Made by a program: the position numbers and the translations under genes. From Symsagittifera roscoffensis (taxonomy: Eukaryota > Xenacoelomorpha > Acoela > Convolutidae), in NCBI RefSeq assembly GCF_963678635.1, contig NC_087062.1:77935200-77999199 (forward strand): DNA of 64,000 bases, in the 5' to 3' direction. Below the pieces are notes generated by a model that saw only the letters and a program-made list of their open reading frames with translations, did not search any database and was not told the DNA's origin. Of the stretch, positions 9,186-23,200 are shown one piece after another. Within the stretch, counting starts at the first letter, position 1, and each line of letters starts with the position of its first letter.

Positions 9186-9196
9186 TCGAGGGGGTA
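9186..9196 (+). other. E1 polypurine tract
   Basis: CGAGGGGGTA directly before the 3' LTR is the expected plus-strand priming site. Confidence 0.7.
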
Positions 9197-9565
9197 TGTG
9201 GTACCGCAACTGCTACTGCCATTGCAGTAACTATGCAGTCCTCATATATTGGCCTTGATAGTGCTACTTACATCCTTACATCTGCCACTGCTATCGCAGT
9301 AATCAGATAGTCATCACATATTGACCTTGATAGTGCTATACATATTGTTATCTGTAAATTATATAATTCTATTATAAAAACCAAGGTCAAAGAATACGTG
9401 ACCTTTTACAAATCCAAGAGAGTCAATCTCTCAGGCCTGTGGCTAAGAACACAGTCAGTAAGAAACTAACAACAGAAAAGAAACGGTTTCATTATGGTTA
9501 ATTAAACTCTTCGAAACCACTTCAGTTTTCACTATACAACCTCAGAGGTATTGTTAGTTACCACA
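9197..9565 (+). repeat. E1 3' LTR
   Basis: The LTR has the same 369-bp length as the 5' LTR and reads the same throughout. It is followed by the target duplication CCTGG. Confidence 0.93.
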
Positions 9566-9929
9566 CCTGGGATCGTTTTGACTTTTTTTGCAGAAGATAA
9601 TTGATTTTGGGATGACTTTGTTTGCAATTTTCTTTAACTTTTAGATACTTTCATTTGCAATAATTTTGGTTGTAGGACACATAAATCAAATCTTGTAAAA
9701 TTTGACTGATAAGAAATTATTTTCTAGAGCAAAATTATGATAAACTTTGCCAGGTCACATTTTTCCTCCGTCTAGACAACCGAAACATACAAAATGCACC
9801 CGTGTCGGCAAGCCTCTATATCCGACCCCGGGGTAAGGTAAAGGAAAAATGGAGGCTGAAGTTTTTGTTCAATCAATTTCGCCAGCAGTGCTACAAATGC
9901 TACAAACAAAAGAAAAAGTAGTCTCTTAC

Positions 9930-10120
9930 GTCAGTGAGTTGGGGGCAGAAGTGAGAGTTGGAGACGGAATAGATGCTGCGATAACGTCTTGATTGTTCAA
10001 GCCAGTGACGTCACCACCACTGAATGACTCAACCACCAGTTCCAGTTCATCATTGTGATTGTTGATCAAAGTCTGCACGTCCTTCAGCGTCGGAATGTCA
10101 TTCACATTCCTTCCATTGAC
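9930..10120 (-). CDS. ZO homologue exon 7: PDZ2 end and Ser/Thr-rich linker
   Basis: The exon has 191 bp with a TTTTCAAG acceptor and an AC|GTAAGA donor. It starts VNGRNVNDIPTLKDVQTLI and ELELVVE, the last strands and helix of PDZ2, then a polar segment rich in Ser, Thr, Asn and Pro. It ends after two bases of a codon. The next exon is not in the 1-9929 stretch as far as I can see, so the intron probably contains E1. Confidence 0.87.
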
Positions 10121-12875
10121 CTTGAAAACAACTAGAATCAAGTGCACTTAAATTGAACTTTTGTCTTGTTGGTTTTGAAAGCTTGAACAAAACTAATTAG
10201 GTCCACTAAAAAAATGACATTTGTCTAAAACAGAAATTTTTCTCAATTTGAAAAAAAAACAATCAATTAAAGTTTAATTGAATGCTTGAAACTGAGAATA
10301 TTCAATTGAAAAGAGTTTAATTATTAAACTCTTTTCAATTGAATATTTTCAGTTTCGGGAATTTTTGTGGACATAATCATAAGCTTACCCAGTTCAGGGT
10401 AATACGGTCCTTATTATTTCAATGAATGAGGACAATTGTACCTTGAGTAGGACGTCGTTGGGTTTCAACTGTCCTCCCCGACTGGCTGAACTGTTCTTCG
10501 GAATATAACGAATGAAATACCTCACGCCCACTCGAACTCCGAAATCTATTATCAGAAAACAGAGCTATTAAAAAAATTACAGCAATTCTGAACAGCGGCA
10601 GGAAAATAAGACGTCAAAGACTATTCATCCTCAAGTTAGTGGAGTCAGTCGCGGATCTAGGAAATTCTCGGGGGAGGGGGTGGATTTTAAAAAAAATGGA
10701 AATTTTTCTTGGTCTTTTTTTAGATCGACCAAATTGATTTCAAAAAAAACCGGCCAAAAAAAGCGTTTTTGGGCACTTTTTGGAAAATTTTGACCTAAAA
10801 GTTGCTAGTATTTTCAGTTCTAGGCAATTTTCGACGCGCGTTCCCCCTCAAAATAAGTATATTTTGGCGCCGAAGTTTTGCAGAACTTTGAGGCAGTTTT
10901 TAAAATTTGGCTGTTTTGTCTAAGTCTTCAACTTGCCTTCATCTTGATGCAACTTGGTCAGGGTTATTCTCTTGATCTGACTGGGTAAGTTGTTGGTCTG
11001 CTGGGCAACTACTGTCGAGAGATTCACATTGCCCCCCATTCGGTTATCCAATGTCGCAGTGGAGGGTGCAGGACGTCCGATTTCCTACAGAACAAAACCA
11101 GTTTTCTTAATCAAAAGGGATTCTTAGATAATAAATCATAATAAAATTGTTTCCAATGGTTGCCATTATAATAACAGGGTATAGATCGGGAGGGCGCCAT
11201 TAGCGTACAAGAGTTTCGAAATCTAAAAATCGAAAAAGATAATGAGCCCCCCCCCCCCCCTTTATTAGGATCTTAACGTAGATCTTCAGATTGTTTTGAT
11301 TATTTGCAAATAGCTAATTGTATAATTGGTCTTTTCTGGGGTTGGATATTCTCTACTAGGCTCTAAAGAGGAAAACAATTTGAGGTAAAAAGTTATTTTT
11401 AACAACTTTGTTGACAGGGCAGAGACGTTTTTTGTTTTTGGAAAATTTAGAGTTTGTTCGACTATTTTTATGCCAGCGATTTTCATTTTGAGCTTTCAGG
11501 TCTTCCGTAGTCCTATAATGATTTTCACACGTCGCTGTATCCTCAATCCTGCTTAGATCTCGGTGCTAAACTATTTTTACGACTTCACCCAATTTTTCGC
11601 AAATTAAAACGCTGATTGCTTTTAGTGGTGCTCAGAAAGAAACGTCATTCAGAAGACTTTTCGTGTTACCTTTAGGAAAAGTCATTACTGCGTGAACAAA
11701 ATGTCTGCAGTTGTAGTGGAGATTTCTTTTTTTACCCCTTCGAATAATTGATGAGCGGTCACGGTGCATCAATTTTGATGGTTCTTTTGTCTTTTGTATT
11801 GGAAGGTCACGTATTGTTTAAAGTTGACAAGTTGCACCGTTTCTCATCAAAACAAAATACTTTTTTGTCAATACAGATCCGAGGGAAAAGACGTGACCAG
11901 ATATCAATCAAGCGACAAAAATAAGGACTTGGGGAATTCTTTATGCCAGAAGGACACGATGCCGCACCAGTTCGAAAAACACTTTTAATCAATTTTGGTC
12001 CATCCAAATCAATGTACTTTTGGTCACTGAAATGAACTTTCAATCAATATAAGCCGATGTATCCTGAAATATTAGCGTCCTAAACTTGGAATTAAATCAA
12101 TTTGGATGGACTTTGGTCAAACAATCCATCCAAACCTCAACAAAATTGATTCCAGACTGTTATCCGTACGGATATGAAAAAAAAATATCCTTCGAAATAT
12201 TCAGATGCCTTAAAACAAGAACATGAAACTCTTTTACTATATTCAGCTAACCATCTGATGCTACTTACAATAACCAGTTGGTATAGATACTTAAATTTAA
12301 GTTAAAATGTACTTAAGTTTAAATGTACTTATTGAACTTAATCAAATATGTACTAGTTATTATGAGTTTCTGTCACTCACATTCTCTCGATGTCAAATCT
12401 GAAAACTATCAGACTGAACTTTAACAGAATGAATTTAAGTTGACTTAACTCTTCTTGTTTCTTGAGCAAAAATTCCTTGCCTCTACTCAGTCTTACACTA
12501 CGTAGCGAACCGTGGGTCTAACATGGCGCAGCCAGCAGCTACCAAAACCCACTGCAAATTGCTCCGTTCTGGCAAAAAGCCTCAGCGGAATCACCAATCG
12601 AGTGAGAGCCGCAGAATCAACAACTATTCTTTGCCATCATAGCTAAGGATGAAACACATCTACAGAAACTAATGCAAGGTCCACCACCTATCCCGAAGCC
12701 ACAAAAACCAGGATACTAACTATCAATTGAGGGGAAAACTACTACACCAATGCGAGATAGCATCCTGAGAACCCATGAAAAGCGAGTAATATGGGAGAAT
12801 CAATGCGCCCACTTGGACAACCTCGGAGCAACAGTCGACGGTATCCCTTGGGAGGAGGCAGACATCAAATGCTGA

Positions 12876-12940
<65 letters not shown>

Positions 12941-14207
12941 TTTGGGCTCAGAAGGACAACGACAACTAACACAATCTTACCCGGATTTGAAAATCCAAGA
13001 AACCTCAACCAGAAACTTTTGCGAGATACTAAAAACTTTGTTCCTCAAAGAACGAAACGTTACCTTCGACAGGTACGAAGCCTTCACACGAAAACAGGGT
13101 AAAACCGAAACCCTCGAACAACCCCACTCTGGACAAACGAAACTCGTGGTGAAAGGAAACTTCAAATACCCCAACTACAACGACGTAAGATTGGAAACCG
13201 AATATGAACAGGACCTGTTTATCGCAAATATGTCGAACGACGAGGTTCAGAAAAACCTATCAGCAGAAACAAAAACGTCAGTACAAGCGTTCGAATTCAC
13301 AATTAGGCTGAAAAAAAAGTAAAAGAACCAATTACTTATCGGTAAACAGGGCACACCCTGCAATAAGATAACGAACGTCAACGCAGAGCCAGTTGGTGTC
13401 ATCCAAAAGCGAGGAAACACCAATTATCGCTACCCGCCACGAGGCGGACTAGGCAGACAACAGCAAAAACAACGAGGAAACCCCCTAAACAATCAACAGA
13501 TCAAAAACAACATTGCTTTCAAAGTGGAAATCCCTTCGGGCCGGGACATCTACAACAATGCTTCGCAAAAGAAAAGATTCTACAACAATGCTTCGCCACC
13601 TCACACCAGGATCGGACCTTATCCACCCGGATGACTCGACAACAAAATCCATCTGATTTGAAGATAAGCCAGTTGGACATTTGGGGGAGGTAGACGTAAA
13701 TGGTCATCTACTACGGGTAAGAGCAGGCTCCAAAAATCTCGTTTTCATTGCAGATACGGGTTCACCAACGTTCTTCATTAATAATAGAACAGTAACTCTT
13801 TTTCAGACAACGTTGAAGTCAGCCAATATAATGGTTTGTTACAATGGCTACAAAATCCCGTCATTTGGAAGAGTCAATGCACCCATCGAGTCAGGAGGCT
13901 GGACGATTAACACAGTCTCATTCACTGTGGTAGATGGCAAAGGTGCTAAGATTCTGGGGAGAAGCATACTGCCCTTAATTGGAGTACAGCTACATCTGCA
14001 GAAACCAGCTGGTAAGTCAGTAAACTTTATTTCGGTTGATACAAACAACTCCGATGCTACAATCACGAACTGGGTCAGTACTACATATCCAGGATTATGC
14101 ACAAGAATAGGTTGATCTAAAAATCCTATGTTCCACACAAAATTTCTAAACGACTTCACAGCCCTTCAACAAAATGGTAGGAGAATCCCTATCCACACAC
14201 AGGAAAA

Positions 14208-14244
<37 letters not shown>

Positions 14245-17200
14245 GATTCCTTATAGATCAAGGACCCATCGTTAAACTGGAAAAATGTATTGAAAAACAG
14301 TTCATAAGCCCAATTGTGATTACGGTCAAAAAAGACCAATCCGTTAACTTAGCGATGGATTGGAAACAAATTAATAGAATGATACAAAAAATAAGTATCA
14401 AAAGCCCTATATAGACGTATTACTTGATAGTGTGGCTCAATCAGCAGAAGAGGACGGCAAAAAGTAGGGCACCACCCTTTTTTCCCCAACCGATCTCAGA
14501 TACGCCTATAGCCGACTGAAACTAGACAAATTTACAGGAAAACAATAGAATTTCAGTTTAATCCGCGGTCAAGCAACTCGAACTTATCAGTTTCAAACGG
14601 TCTTCTACGGCCTAACTAATATGCCTGCAGAATTTCAGAAAGCCGTAGACTTGACATTAAACAAGGAAAGGGATACATTTGCTTTCGTGGAGATAATTTG
14701 ATTACATCTCACGGTAAAAAAGAAGAGCACATGGACAAACTAAAAAAGGTTAGATAAGTTAGACAGCGAAATTATGGCTATATCAATTGATAAAAGCAAA
14801 TTCAATTTTAGCAAGTAGTATGGTTGGGCTACGTTATCAATGAATACGGCACCAATCCGATGCAAAGAAAAACAGAAGTAGTTTTGAAACAACGACATTC
14901 AAAAACTTTTAAGAAGCTCAAAAGTTTCATGCGCTTAATCCATCATTTGAACAAACGTATCCCCAACCTTGATCAATTATGTACACCACTACGCCCATTG
15001 CTGTCCACCACGGATAAATACCACTTTACATGGGAACCCACTCATGAAAAAGCGTTCAAAAACATTCTCGAGGCGGTTCATAATCTTACAGAAACACGTC
15101 AATGGTGGCTTGCGACGCGAGTCGTGACGGGATCGGTTGTGCCTTAGAACCAGAGATCCCGGACGGTTGGGCAACGATTGCTTATGCATCGCGCGTTCTA
15201 ATTACATGCGAAAACAAAATACTCAGTAAATTAATTAGAACAGCTCACAAGATGGATAGATCGCCTAATACAATTCGACTTCGATATCAAACAATTATCA
15301 GGTCGTAAAATGGGCGTAATTGACTATATATCACGCCATGCAGTGGAAAAACCCAAATTCCAGCCTACTAGGACAAAAATTTCTTGGTAGCACTAATCGA
15401 CGACTTTCTAGCATGTCTATAATTTCAAGATAACACATTTGCAAATATTGCTATGACCTCTAATCCGAACGGATTTCCAAGCACGCAAGCGCTCAACCGG
15501 AATGCGAACGATAACGCTCCAGTTTCGTTTGCAACGCAAACAACATTCACTGTGAAAAAGTAATAGACAAAATCGAGTTGTGCTTAGTTTGATGCAAATT
15601 CAGTTTTAAAACAAGACGACAATTATATACAGGATTGTCATTACCCCCCTTTAAACGCATCATGCGAAAATGCCACAGTAGCAGACAAACATTTATATCG
15701 TTTCATCCATCAAACATTGCATCGCTTGACAGCTTACGTCAACCGCCTCCCAATGAGCTTAAACTGAAGAACACAATTCACCATGTTATCCAGTCTGAAG
15801 AGAGCCTAACGTTCAGAAGAGTTGAGAATGAGAAAACGGTTATCATGTGTCAAACGATTGAGAAGCAAAACTTTCAACAAGAACAACGCCAAATCACCCA
15901 CTGCAAACAATCACCACTGAAAAGGAAGACGTATTCATGTATCGAAAGAACTCAGAAAGGTATTCGACAGCAATTTCATTGCAGCCGCAACGAAAAGAGA
16001 CTGCAACTTACAGCCACTCCTTAACATGGTGCGGACATAGTATTGGGACACACTCAAATCCTGCTATGGCCCCAATTTCTAAAATTTGATAACTCAAATG
16101 TCGGTGAGAGATAACATACTGTTGTACGACGACAGGGTGTTCATTCCAAATTAACTACGTCCGATCTTTGTGGACCCGTTGCATCTAACATATTCTGGCC
16201 AAGCCGGGTTGCTAGAATCCAAAAAATACTCTGGGTACCCATATCTCCATCGGCGCATTGTAGCAATCGCCCAAAATTGCAAAGAGAGCCGCCAAAAAGA
16301 TAAAAATCTCAACGTCATATCGATTAAAAAAAAAACATTTCACGGCGTTAGACGCTGTAGTGAAACCGGAACCTATCAAAACAATCCAACTGGAGTTCGT
16401 CGAACCGCTCCAAGATGAAAACAAAAAAGGCGTACAAACTTGTAGGGGTCGATAGATTCTCTAAATATCCCGTCGCCAAAACTAGTAACTAATTACAAAG
16501 CGCACACGATCATTCGGTTTATGCAAATACATTTTGTTAATCACGGGGTCCCAAGAAGCATTCTTCGTGATCAAGCACAAGGGTTCAGAGCAAAAAAAAT
16601 ATGACAAAGTGCAAAAACGATAATATCAAATTAATCTCTGCACCCATAGACGATCATCGCTCTATGGGCATAGTTGAACGACTGGTATGGACGCTAAAAA
16701 CTTGCGACTTTCAATCAGTAAATTAAATACCTAAAACAAACCTTATAAATTGGCATCCGATGTGGCCGAAATCAAAAAGACTCTAAAAAGAACAAAAAAA
16801 GCCACCACATAAATTACGCCATATAAAGCCCACTTTGGGAGAAACCAAACACGCCGTTTAGCAACGTTGCCACAACACCTAAATTGACTAATTTATCTTA
16901 GGAAAACACAAAACTCTCCCGGTCAGACCAAAGATTCCTAACCAAGCCCGCCTTGCCGGCAGAAGCTATATGGGACAGAGAGAAATATAGTGAAGAAGAG
17001 TTGGACTTGGTCTACCGCCAACATCAACATCTACCAAAACCGACATTTAAACCACCACAGACGCACAACCAACCAATAAACCGACTATGCAAGACCCAGG
17101 GAAAACCATAAACGGCAGCACAATCGCCACAACCAACCAGCGCAGGCAACTGCGACACTAGTGACGACGATTGTTATTGGCAACTTATGGAGAAAGTCTC

Positions 17201-20200
17201 AGGTGCGCACTTATCTTTATCTAACAAACCAATTGATGTGATAAATGCAAAACGAGCATTCCTCAAGAAAAAAAACGACTTATCGCTTTTAAAAACCAGA
17301 AAACCGATACGCACTCTGACAAACCAATGAAAGTAAAAAAATTGAAAGGGAACCAAATATGTTATTAAAAGACTGCTTTTTTGGCCCACTACATACAATC
17401 GACGCAAAACTTGGACAAAACACCGAACAAGTGGCCTGGAAAAATGGTACAATTGCAAGGAAAACTGAAAAAAAGGTTTTTGTTTTAGTGGAATTGAAAA
17501 TCATAGAAAATACCGCAATAATTAATTACTCACGTCATACAGCATGGATTCGTAAGGACGTCAAACAGACAAGAAGAAATAGATACGATGGTCTAGCTTT
17601 CATACCGGACCCAAGGGTTTTGTCTTAAGGGTTTTGTCGTATATAAGCATTTACCTAGAGTGAAACCCCGAGTTTCAGTCGCAAAGGAAAAGCCTCAAGT
17701 AGAACGGGAACAAATCAAACAGAGAATTTCCATGAATCAGCGAAAACCCAACTAGCAAAAGGAAAAACTGCCAGCCGAAAAAGACCCCAACCGAAGAACA
17801 TTGAGCAAATCATTTCACAATCCCTGAGCAGACGAGTCCCATGACTTCAAAAACTATTCAAGACAGTCATTGCAAAGTCAAAAAAGGCGACAAAGAAGGA
17901 CGAAACATAACAAACAAAACCTCATGCGAAAAAGTTTGACTGCGACACCTCAATTTCTTAATCGTCCGACTCAGACCATATCCGAAAAACGCCATCGCCA
18001 CAAAAGCCAGCCGCTAAGAGAATTGACACTAAGCGCACCCAGGACGACTTTGAACACGACTGCCGCCGCTCCACCAGGGCCCGAACAAGTACTATAGCCG
18101 GAAAAGTCGGCAATTCAATATCCATCAGCAAGGTTGATGAGCAAAACAAGATCACTAAAAACGTGGTCTGCCAAGTCCAGATAGTGCCGGCAAAAATTCC
18201 GGCTACCTTAAGGGAGGAACCAGAAACACAATTCGCCACAGGGGACGATCCCAACACGGAATTTATTTCAATATCATCATCAATAGAATGCACAGAAATC
18301 CAAATGGATACGCTAACACCGGAACACGTTAATGCAGGGAACAAAGAAAGGAGCAACAAGTCGTCAAAAAGAGGCACACTAAGGCCCACAAACGAGTTGA
18401 CACTGACTCAGGGCCCCCTCATGCAATCAAACAGAACAACTAGCTCAAGATACGTCCTAGAACGGCCACCAAAAGCAACCACACCTGACGCAGCATTCTT
18501 AAACAACTTCGACACGGCAATGAGTATCCTCCAATCGCTATCGCCCACCAAGACTTCCAAAGGGAACGAGAAGTCATCGAATCACAGAAAAAAATCATCT
18601 TCTTCTAAAGCAGATGACAAGAAAAACTACAACAACCAATAGTGATTCGAACAAAAGAAAATTTATGAGAATGTTTTGAAAGGGGGAATTTTATCCGTAC
18701 GGATATGAGAGGATTATCCTTTGGAATAATCAGATGCCCTAAAACAAGAACATGAAACTATCTCACTATATTGAGATAACTATCCGATGCTACTTACAAT
18801 AACCAGTTGGTATAGATAATTAGAAACTATATTACTATTTTAAGATAACCATCTGATTACAATAATCAGCTGGTATAGATACTTAAAGTTTAGAAGTCTG
18901 ATATAAATTCGTACTTACTTAACTTAATCAAATTTGCACTAATTATTATGAATTTTTGTCACTCACATGCTTTCGAGGTCAGATCCGAAAATCATCAGAT
19001 CGACTTTTAACAGAATGAACTTAAGCTGATTTAACTCTTCTTATTACTTAAGCAAAAATTCCTTATATCTACTTAGTCTTAGGCTACGTACCGAACTGTG
19101 GGTCTAACACAGAACATCCGAATGAATGCAGTTAAAAACAACTTGTACTCGTTTTAAAAGGATCATAAGCTTTGATTTTTATGAATAAAAAAATGTTTCA
19201 ACGTTGCTAGATAAGGATTATGTCACTTAGTACGTGACCCGGATTGACCAAAAATGCTAGCCATACAAGTTTCATATATGGAAAACTGCTAATCATACGC
19301 TTTTCATGTAATTCCATAAGTACAGAAAAGTGCATGAAAAGTCTATGATTAGAGGTCAACCCGGAGACATTGCAGGTGGGAGAAGAATTAAGAAAAAAGA
19401 TGACAAAACTGATCGTATTTGGTCAAACTAAAAATGAACTGTCGTGAAAAACATTTTTTGAGTTCTCAAAGTGCCCATAGCTTATGGCGACATTAAACTT
19501 TTCTTTGAAAAATTAAAAGTTTGATTGGCATTTCATTTTATGAACATTTTAAAACAACAAACATGGAAAAAAAACCGCTCAAAAAAGATTTTCAACTGAA
19601 ACTATAAAATGATTTTCAGCTAAAAATTTAAAAAAAAACTATTTTGTAAATCAGATTTAGGGACCAAAATAGCCTGATGTAATCGAATATAATCCAAATT
19701 GAGCATATTTTTTTGCGTAAGTTTTGCATTAAAACCGCATGAAATGCCATTTCTCAATTAATTTAAAGCAAGGAAATGCTCAAAATGAAAAAGAAGGATT
19801 GTTTTCGTCTTATTGTTCACTGATTTTCTCTTGTTACTAACCTTACTTCGCAAATTAAAAAGATTTCAGCAGAAAGTGATTTAAATTTCATTTAAACTCA
19901 AAAAATTTTGACTCAGTTTTTTCTCAAAATCTCCTATCAGTTTGATTTGAGCTGCAGAAATGTTGATATAAATTGATTTTAACTGCTTTGAAATAAACTC
20001 AATTCCATGTTTTTTGTCTCTTTTTTAAGCAAAATCAATTTTACTCAATTTGTGTCAGTTCGGGCAAAAAGGTAATCATAATTTAGGTTTAAAAATTTTC
20101 AAAAATTGATTGGCTGCGAATTGTTGTGTTTTTTGTTCGCAAGAATAGGTTTCGCAGAGTACGGTCTGTGTCCAATAAATACAAATATGATACGTTTGAC

Positions 20201-23200
20201 GGCTGAACTATTCACAGATGAAACTTTTTATATTCCTTTTGAAATTTTTTTCAGTGTGAAAAATGAAACACTATTAACAATGTATGGTTTATCTTTTTTA
20301 GATGGCAGAGCATTCTACTCCAGCTAAAGGTCACTCGCAAAACAGCTGTAAAAGCTTCAACTTGCCGAAATTAGACAATGTATGAAGTATAATATTATTG
20401 AATTAAACAGCTCAGCATTTCCGCAAATCATTCCATAGAGTTTGACCGGTTATTTGTTGCGCAATGCTAAGTCAATTTGTTTCAATTTAATTTTAATTTT
20501 TAAAAACTGAGCTATCGCTTTGAAGCTACTCTTTTTTTTGCTAGTCTCGCCAAATATAGAAAGAGGATTTAGCGGTAGGGGGATGGTTATTAGCAAACAA
20601 CTGATTGCGCCAAGCTATCACGGAAAATTATAAAGTGAGTTAAATTTTGAAGCATCGCAGTGAAAACCGTTGAAGCTCAATATAAATTGGTTTGCTTTAA
20701 TGTATGGGCTACCGTAATTTGATTTAAAAAATTTGTGCAAAAATCAGTTTGAATCGGATAAAATTTTTGATTTGATAGTACGGGTACAAACATTTTTTCA
20801 GTCGCTAGCGGACTAAATGGCCCAGAATAAATCCTACAGGACAAAATCTCAGCGCATAAAATCGCCCCGGACTAAACACCATACGACCAAAACCCCCTAG
20901 AACAAAAACCCCCAGTTTTTAGTTTAAGAACCCCCATATTAGAACTCAACACAAATGCGACACTAAAAGTGAAACTAAATGATGAAAGATAATTAACAGA
21001 AAAAATAGATAGCATAAAGACTAACAAGGTTGCTCGTATCAGGACGAAGCCCTGAATGTTCTGACTGCCTTTTAAGGTTTATGGAGCAGCAGTATTAACG
21101 TAAAACAATTGAATGAAATAAAATAAAATGAAATTTTTTTTTCTAAAAGTTGAAATTTTTTTTGAAAATCATCCACCCACACGCCATTTAAAGTACAAAA
21201 AGATAGATTCTATTCCTTGTAACGAATCAATTACGGCAAATAAGCTTCGTTCGACCAATTTGGAACAATTTATAAGACGGATTAAATCTCCCCTTATTTG
21301 CGCGTTAATAGCGCGAATAATAGCGCGAATAATAGCGCGAATATCGCGCGTTAATTGTCCCAAATTGGTCAAAATGGCCAAAATGGCAATCATTAAAGCC
21401 TCATAACTTTACAAAAAATGATCACAGGTGAAATATTTTTTCAAATTTAAGCTCAAGACAACAATACCTTTTGAAAAGGCTAGTTGAAAAGTCGAAATTT
21501 GTCTGAAGAAAAAAAACCAACCCCGAGCACAAATATTCCGTTACTTTCGTATCGAAAGTTGGAACAAAAAGTGATGAACATTCTTTTCCATTCGTTTGTC
21601 TTCCTGACTGTGGCTTAATATTTTTTGCAATCAGAGCTTCTTCTTTCTTTTATCATTTTTATAGAAAATCAACTGAAAGCTGGAACCTTAAAGTTGTTGA
21701 AAAATCACATAAAAATGATAGAAGTAACTTACACATCCACGTACATAGAAATCAAGTTGTATACATAAAATGATTCTAGTTTTGTACTGATTTCATTTTC
21801 CAATGACTTCCACTCCTACTTGCAATGTATGTGTAAGTGGAAGTTATTTGAAAATGAAATCTATAAAGAAGACTGCTCGAATCAGGACGAAGCTCTGAAT
21901 GTTCCGACTGCCTTTTAAGGTCTATGGAGCAGAAACAAGTTGAAAAATTTAAATGTAATAAAATAAAATAATTTTTTTTAAAGTTGAAAGTTTTAGTGAA
22001 AACCTCCCCCCATCCGCCATATTAAGTAACACAGTGATAAATTTTGCGCCTATTAACAAATCAATTATGGCATATAATCTTCCTTGAACCAATTTGGAAC
22101 AACTTCTAAGACGGATTAAATCTCTCTTACACGTTAATAGCGCGAAATATATCGCGCGTTAATTGTCTCAAAATGGCCAAAATGGCAATTTGTAAACCTC
22201 CATAAATTTACAAAAAATGATCACAGGTAAAATATCTGTTCAAATTTAAATTAAGACAACAATAGCATTCAAATGATGTAAAAAAATTGCTAGTCAAAAA
22301 TTTGTCTGAGAAAAAACCACCCCGAGCACAAATATTCCGTTATTTTCGTTATAAAAGTCGGAACAAAAACAAACACATTTTATGTATACAAATTATTTTC
22401 CAGCGCATTTAATTTAAAAAACGTGTTGTCCCAAGGGAATTTTATCCTACGGCAGATTTTATTCTAGGGGATTTTATCTAGGGGTATGCGTCCTGGGGTA
22501 TTATATCCTGAGTGATTTAGTCCTAAGCCCAGAAAGAAAAAGTAAAAAACGAGGCTTATAATAAATGTTACGACTTTCAAAGAACATGACGGAGTATTTG
22601 TGGTGGTTGTTGTTTTTTTTTGTCTTCCGACAATTTTGAATTTTTAACGAGATTCAACTCAATTCAGTAAGAGTATGTGATAGCAAGGGCGGATCTAGAA
22701 CTTTCTGATTTTCAAAAAAATATTTGAAAATTTTGACAACCTTTTTTTTAGGTCGAGCAAATTGATTTTCCGAGCACTCCTAAAGCACTAAAAAGACGCT
22801 GTTTTGGTCAATTTTGCCACGCTTTGCCACGCAATTTTGATGTCTCGCTTTTGAATACTGAATTTTAGTTGGCTAATAAGACTTTGTGTTATCCGGGCCA
22901 ATGTCGTGAGGGAATTTGGGGTACTTACGAAAACGGCCTCATCCATGACGAAAGAGAGATAGTTGTGATAATCTGCCTGAGTCACTCTCCGCATCGATGA
23001 GTCATTCACTCGCAGCACTACATCATGCACACTGAAACACAAAAACAATATCAAACACCATTTTCAGTTTCATATACCGACTCAAATCATCAAATCAAGA
23101 TTTGCCTTTTTTGATCACTTTTTCAGCTCAAGAGCTTTTGTTTTTCTTTTTTGAGAAAAACGAACTAAAACACAAAGTCTTTAAGTTGAATCAAAACAGT

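Larger units (their letters stand above)
1092..9565 (+). mobile_element. E1: complete Ty3/gypsy LTR retrotransposon, recently inserted, frames broken
   Basis: Two 369-bp LTRs (1092-1460 and 9197-9565) start TGTGGTA and end TACCACA. They are flanked by a 5-bp target duplication CCTGG (1087-1091 and 9566-9570). A primer-binding site follows the 5' LTR and a G-rich polypurine tract precedes the 3' LTR. Inside, in order, are gag, aspartic protease, reverse transcriptase, RNase H, a duplicated integrase and a charged tail. The RT, RNase H, integrase order is that of Ty3/gypsy elements. I saw no difference between the LTRs on reading, which implies a young insertion. Even so the coding region carries a frame change in RNase H, another in integrase, a 1.1-kb tandem duplication and an in-frame TGA. 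It lies in plus orientation, antisense to the ZO gene. Confidence 0.95.
12523..13560 (+). pseudogene. E2 gag remnant
   Basis: It starts ATGGCGCAGCCAGCAGC like E1, then has degraded gag with stops in every frame. A microsatellite of TA repeats interrupts it at 12878-12935. The stretch at 12942-13322 is open and keeps gag-like character (RYEAFTRKQGKTETLEQPHS; compare the RYKLFTRSHESNETLES region of E1). Traces of a Cys/His knuckle are seen near 13505-13565. Confidence 0.75.
12158..19109 (+). mobile_element. E2: decayed Ty3/gypsy element in the large ZO intron
   Basis: The LTRs (12158-12523 and 18689-19109) start TGTTATCC (TT in the 3' copy) and end TAACA. The flanking pentamers CAGAC and CAGAA are a mutated target duplication. 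The primer-binding site resembles that of E1, and a G-rich polypurine tract precedes the 3' LTR. Gag, protease, RT, RNase H, integrase and a charged tail follow in the same order, but all carry many stops and frameshifts. Two microsatellites lie inside the coding part. It is antisense to the ZO gene. LTR divergence and decay make it much older than E1. Confidence 0.9.

Noticed and set aside
12942-13322. Independent gene of about 126 codons
   Set aside because: It lies between the E2 primer-binding site and protease and resembles E1 gag, so it is a gag remnant.
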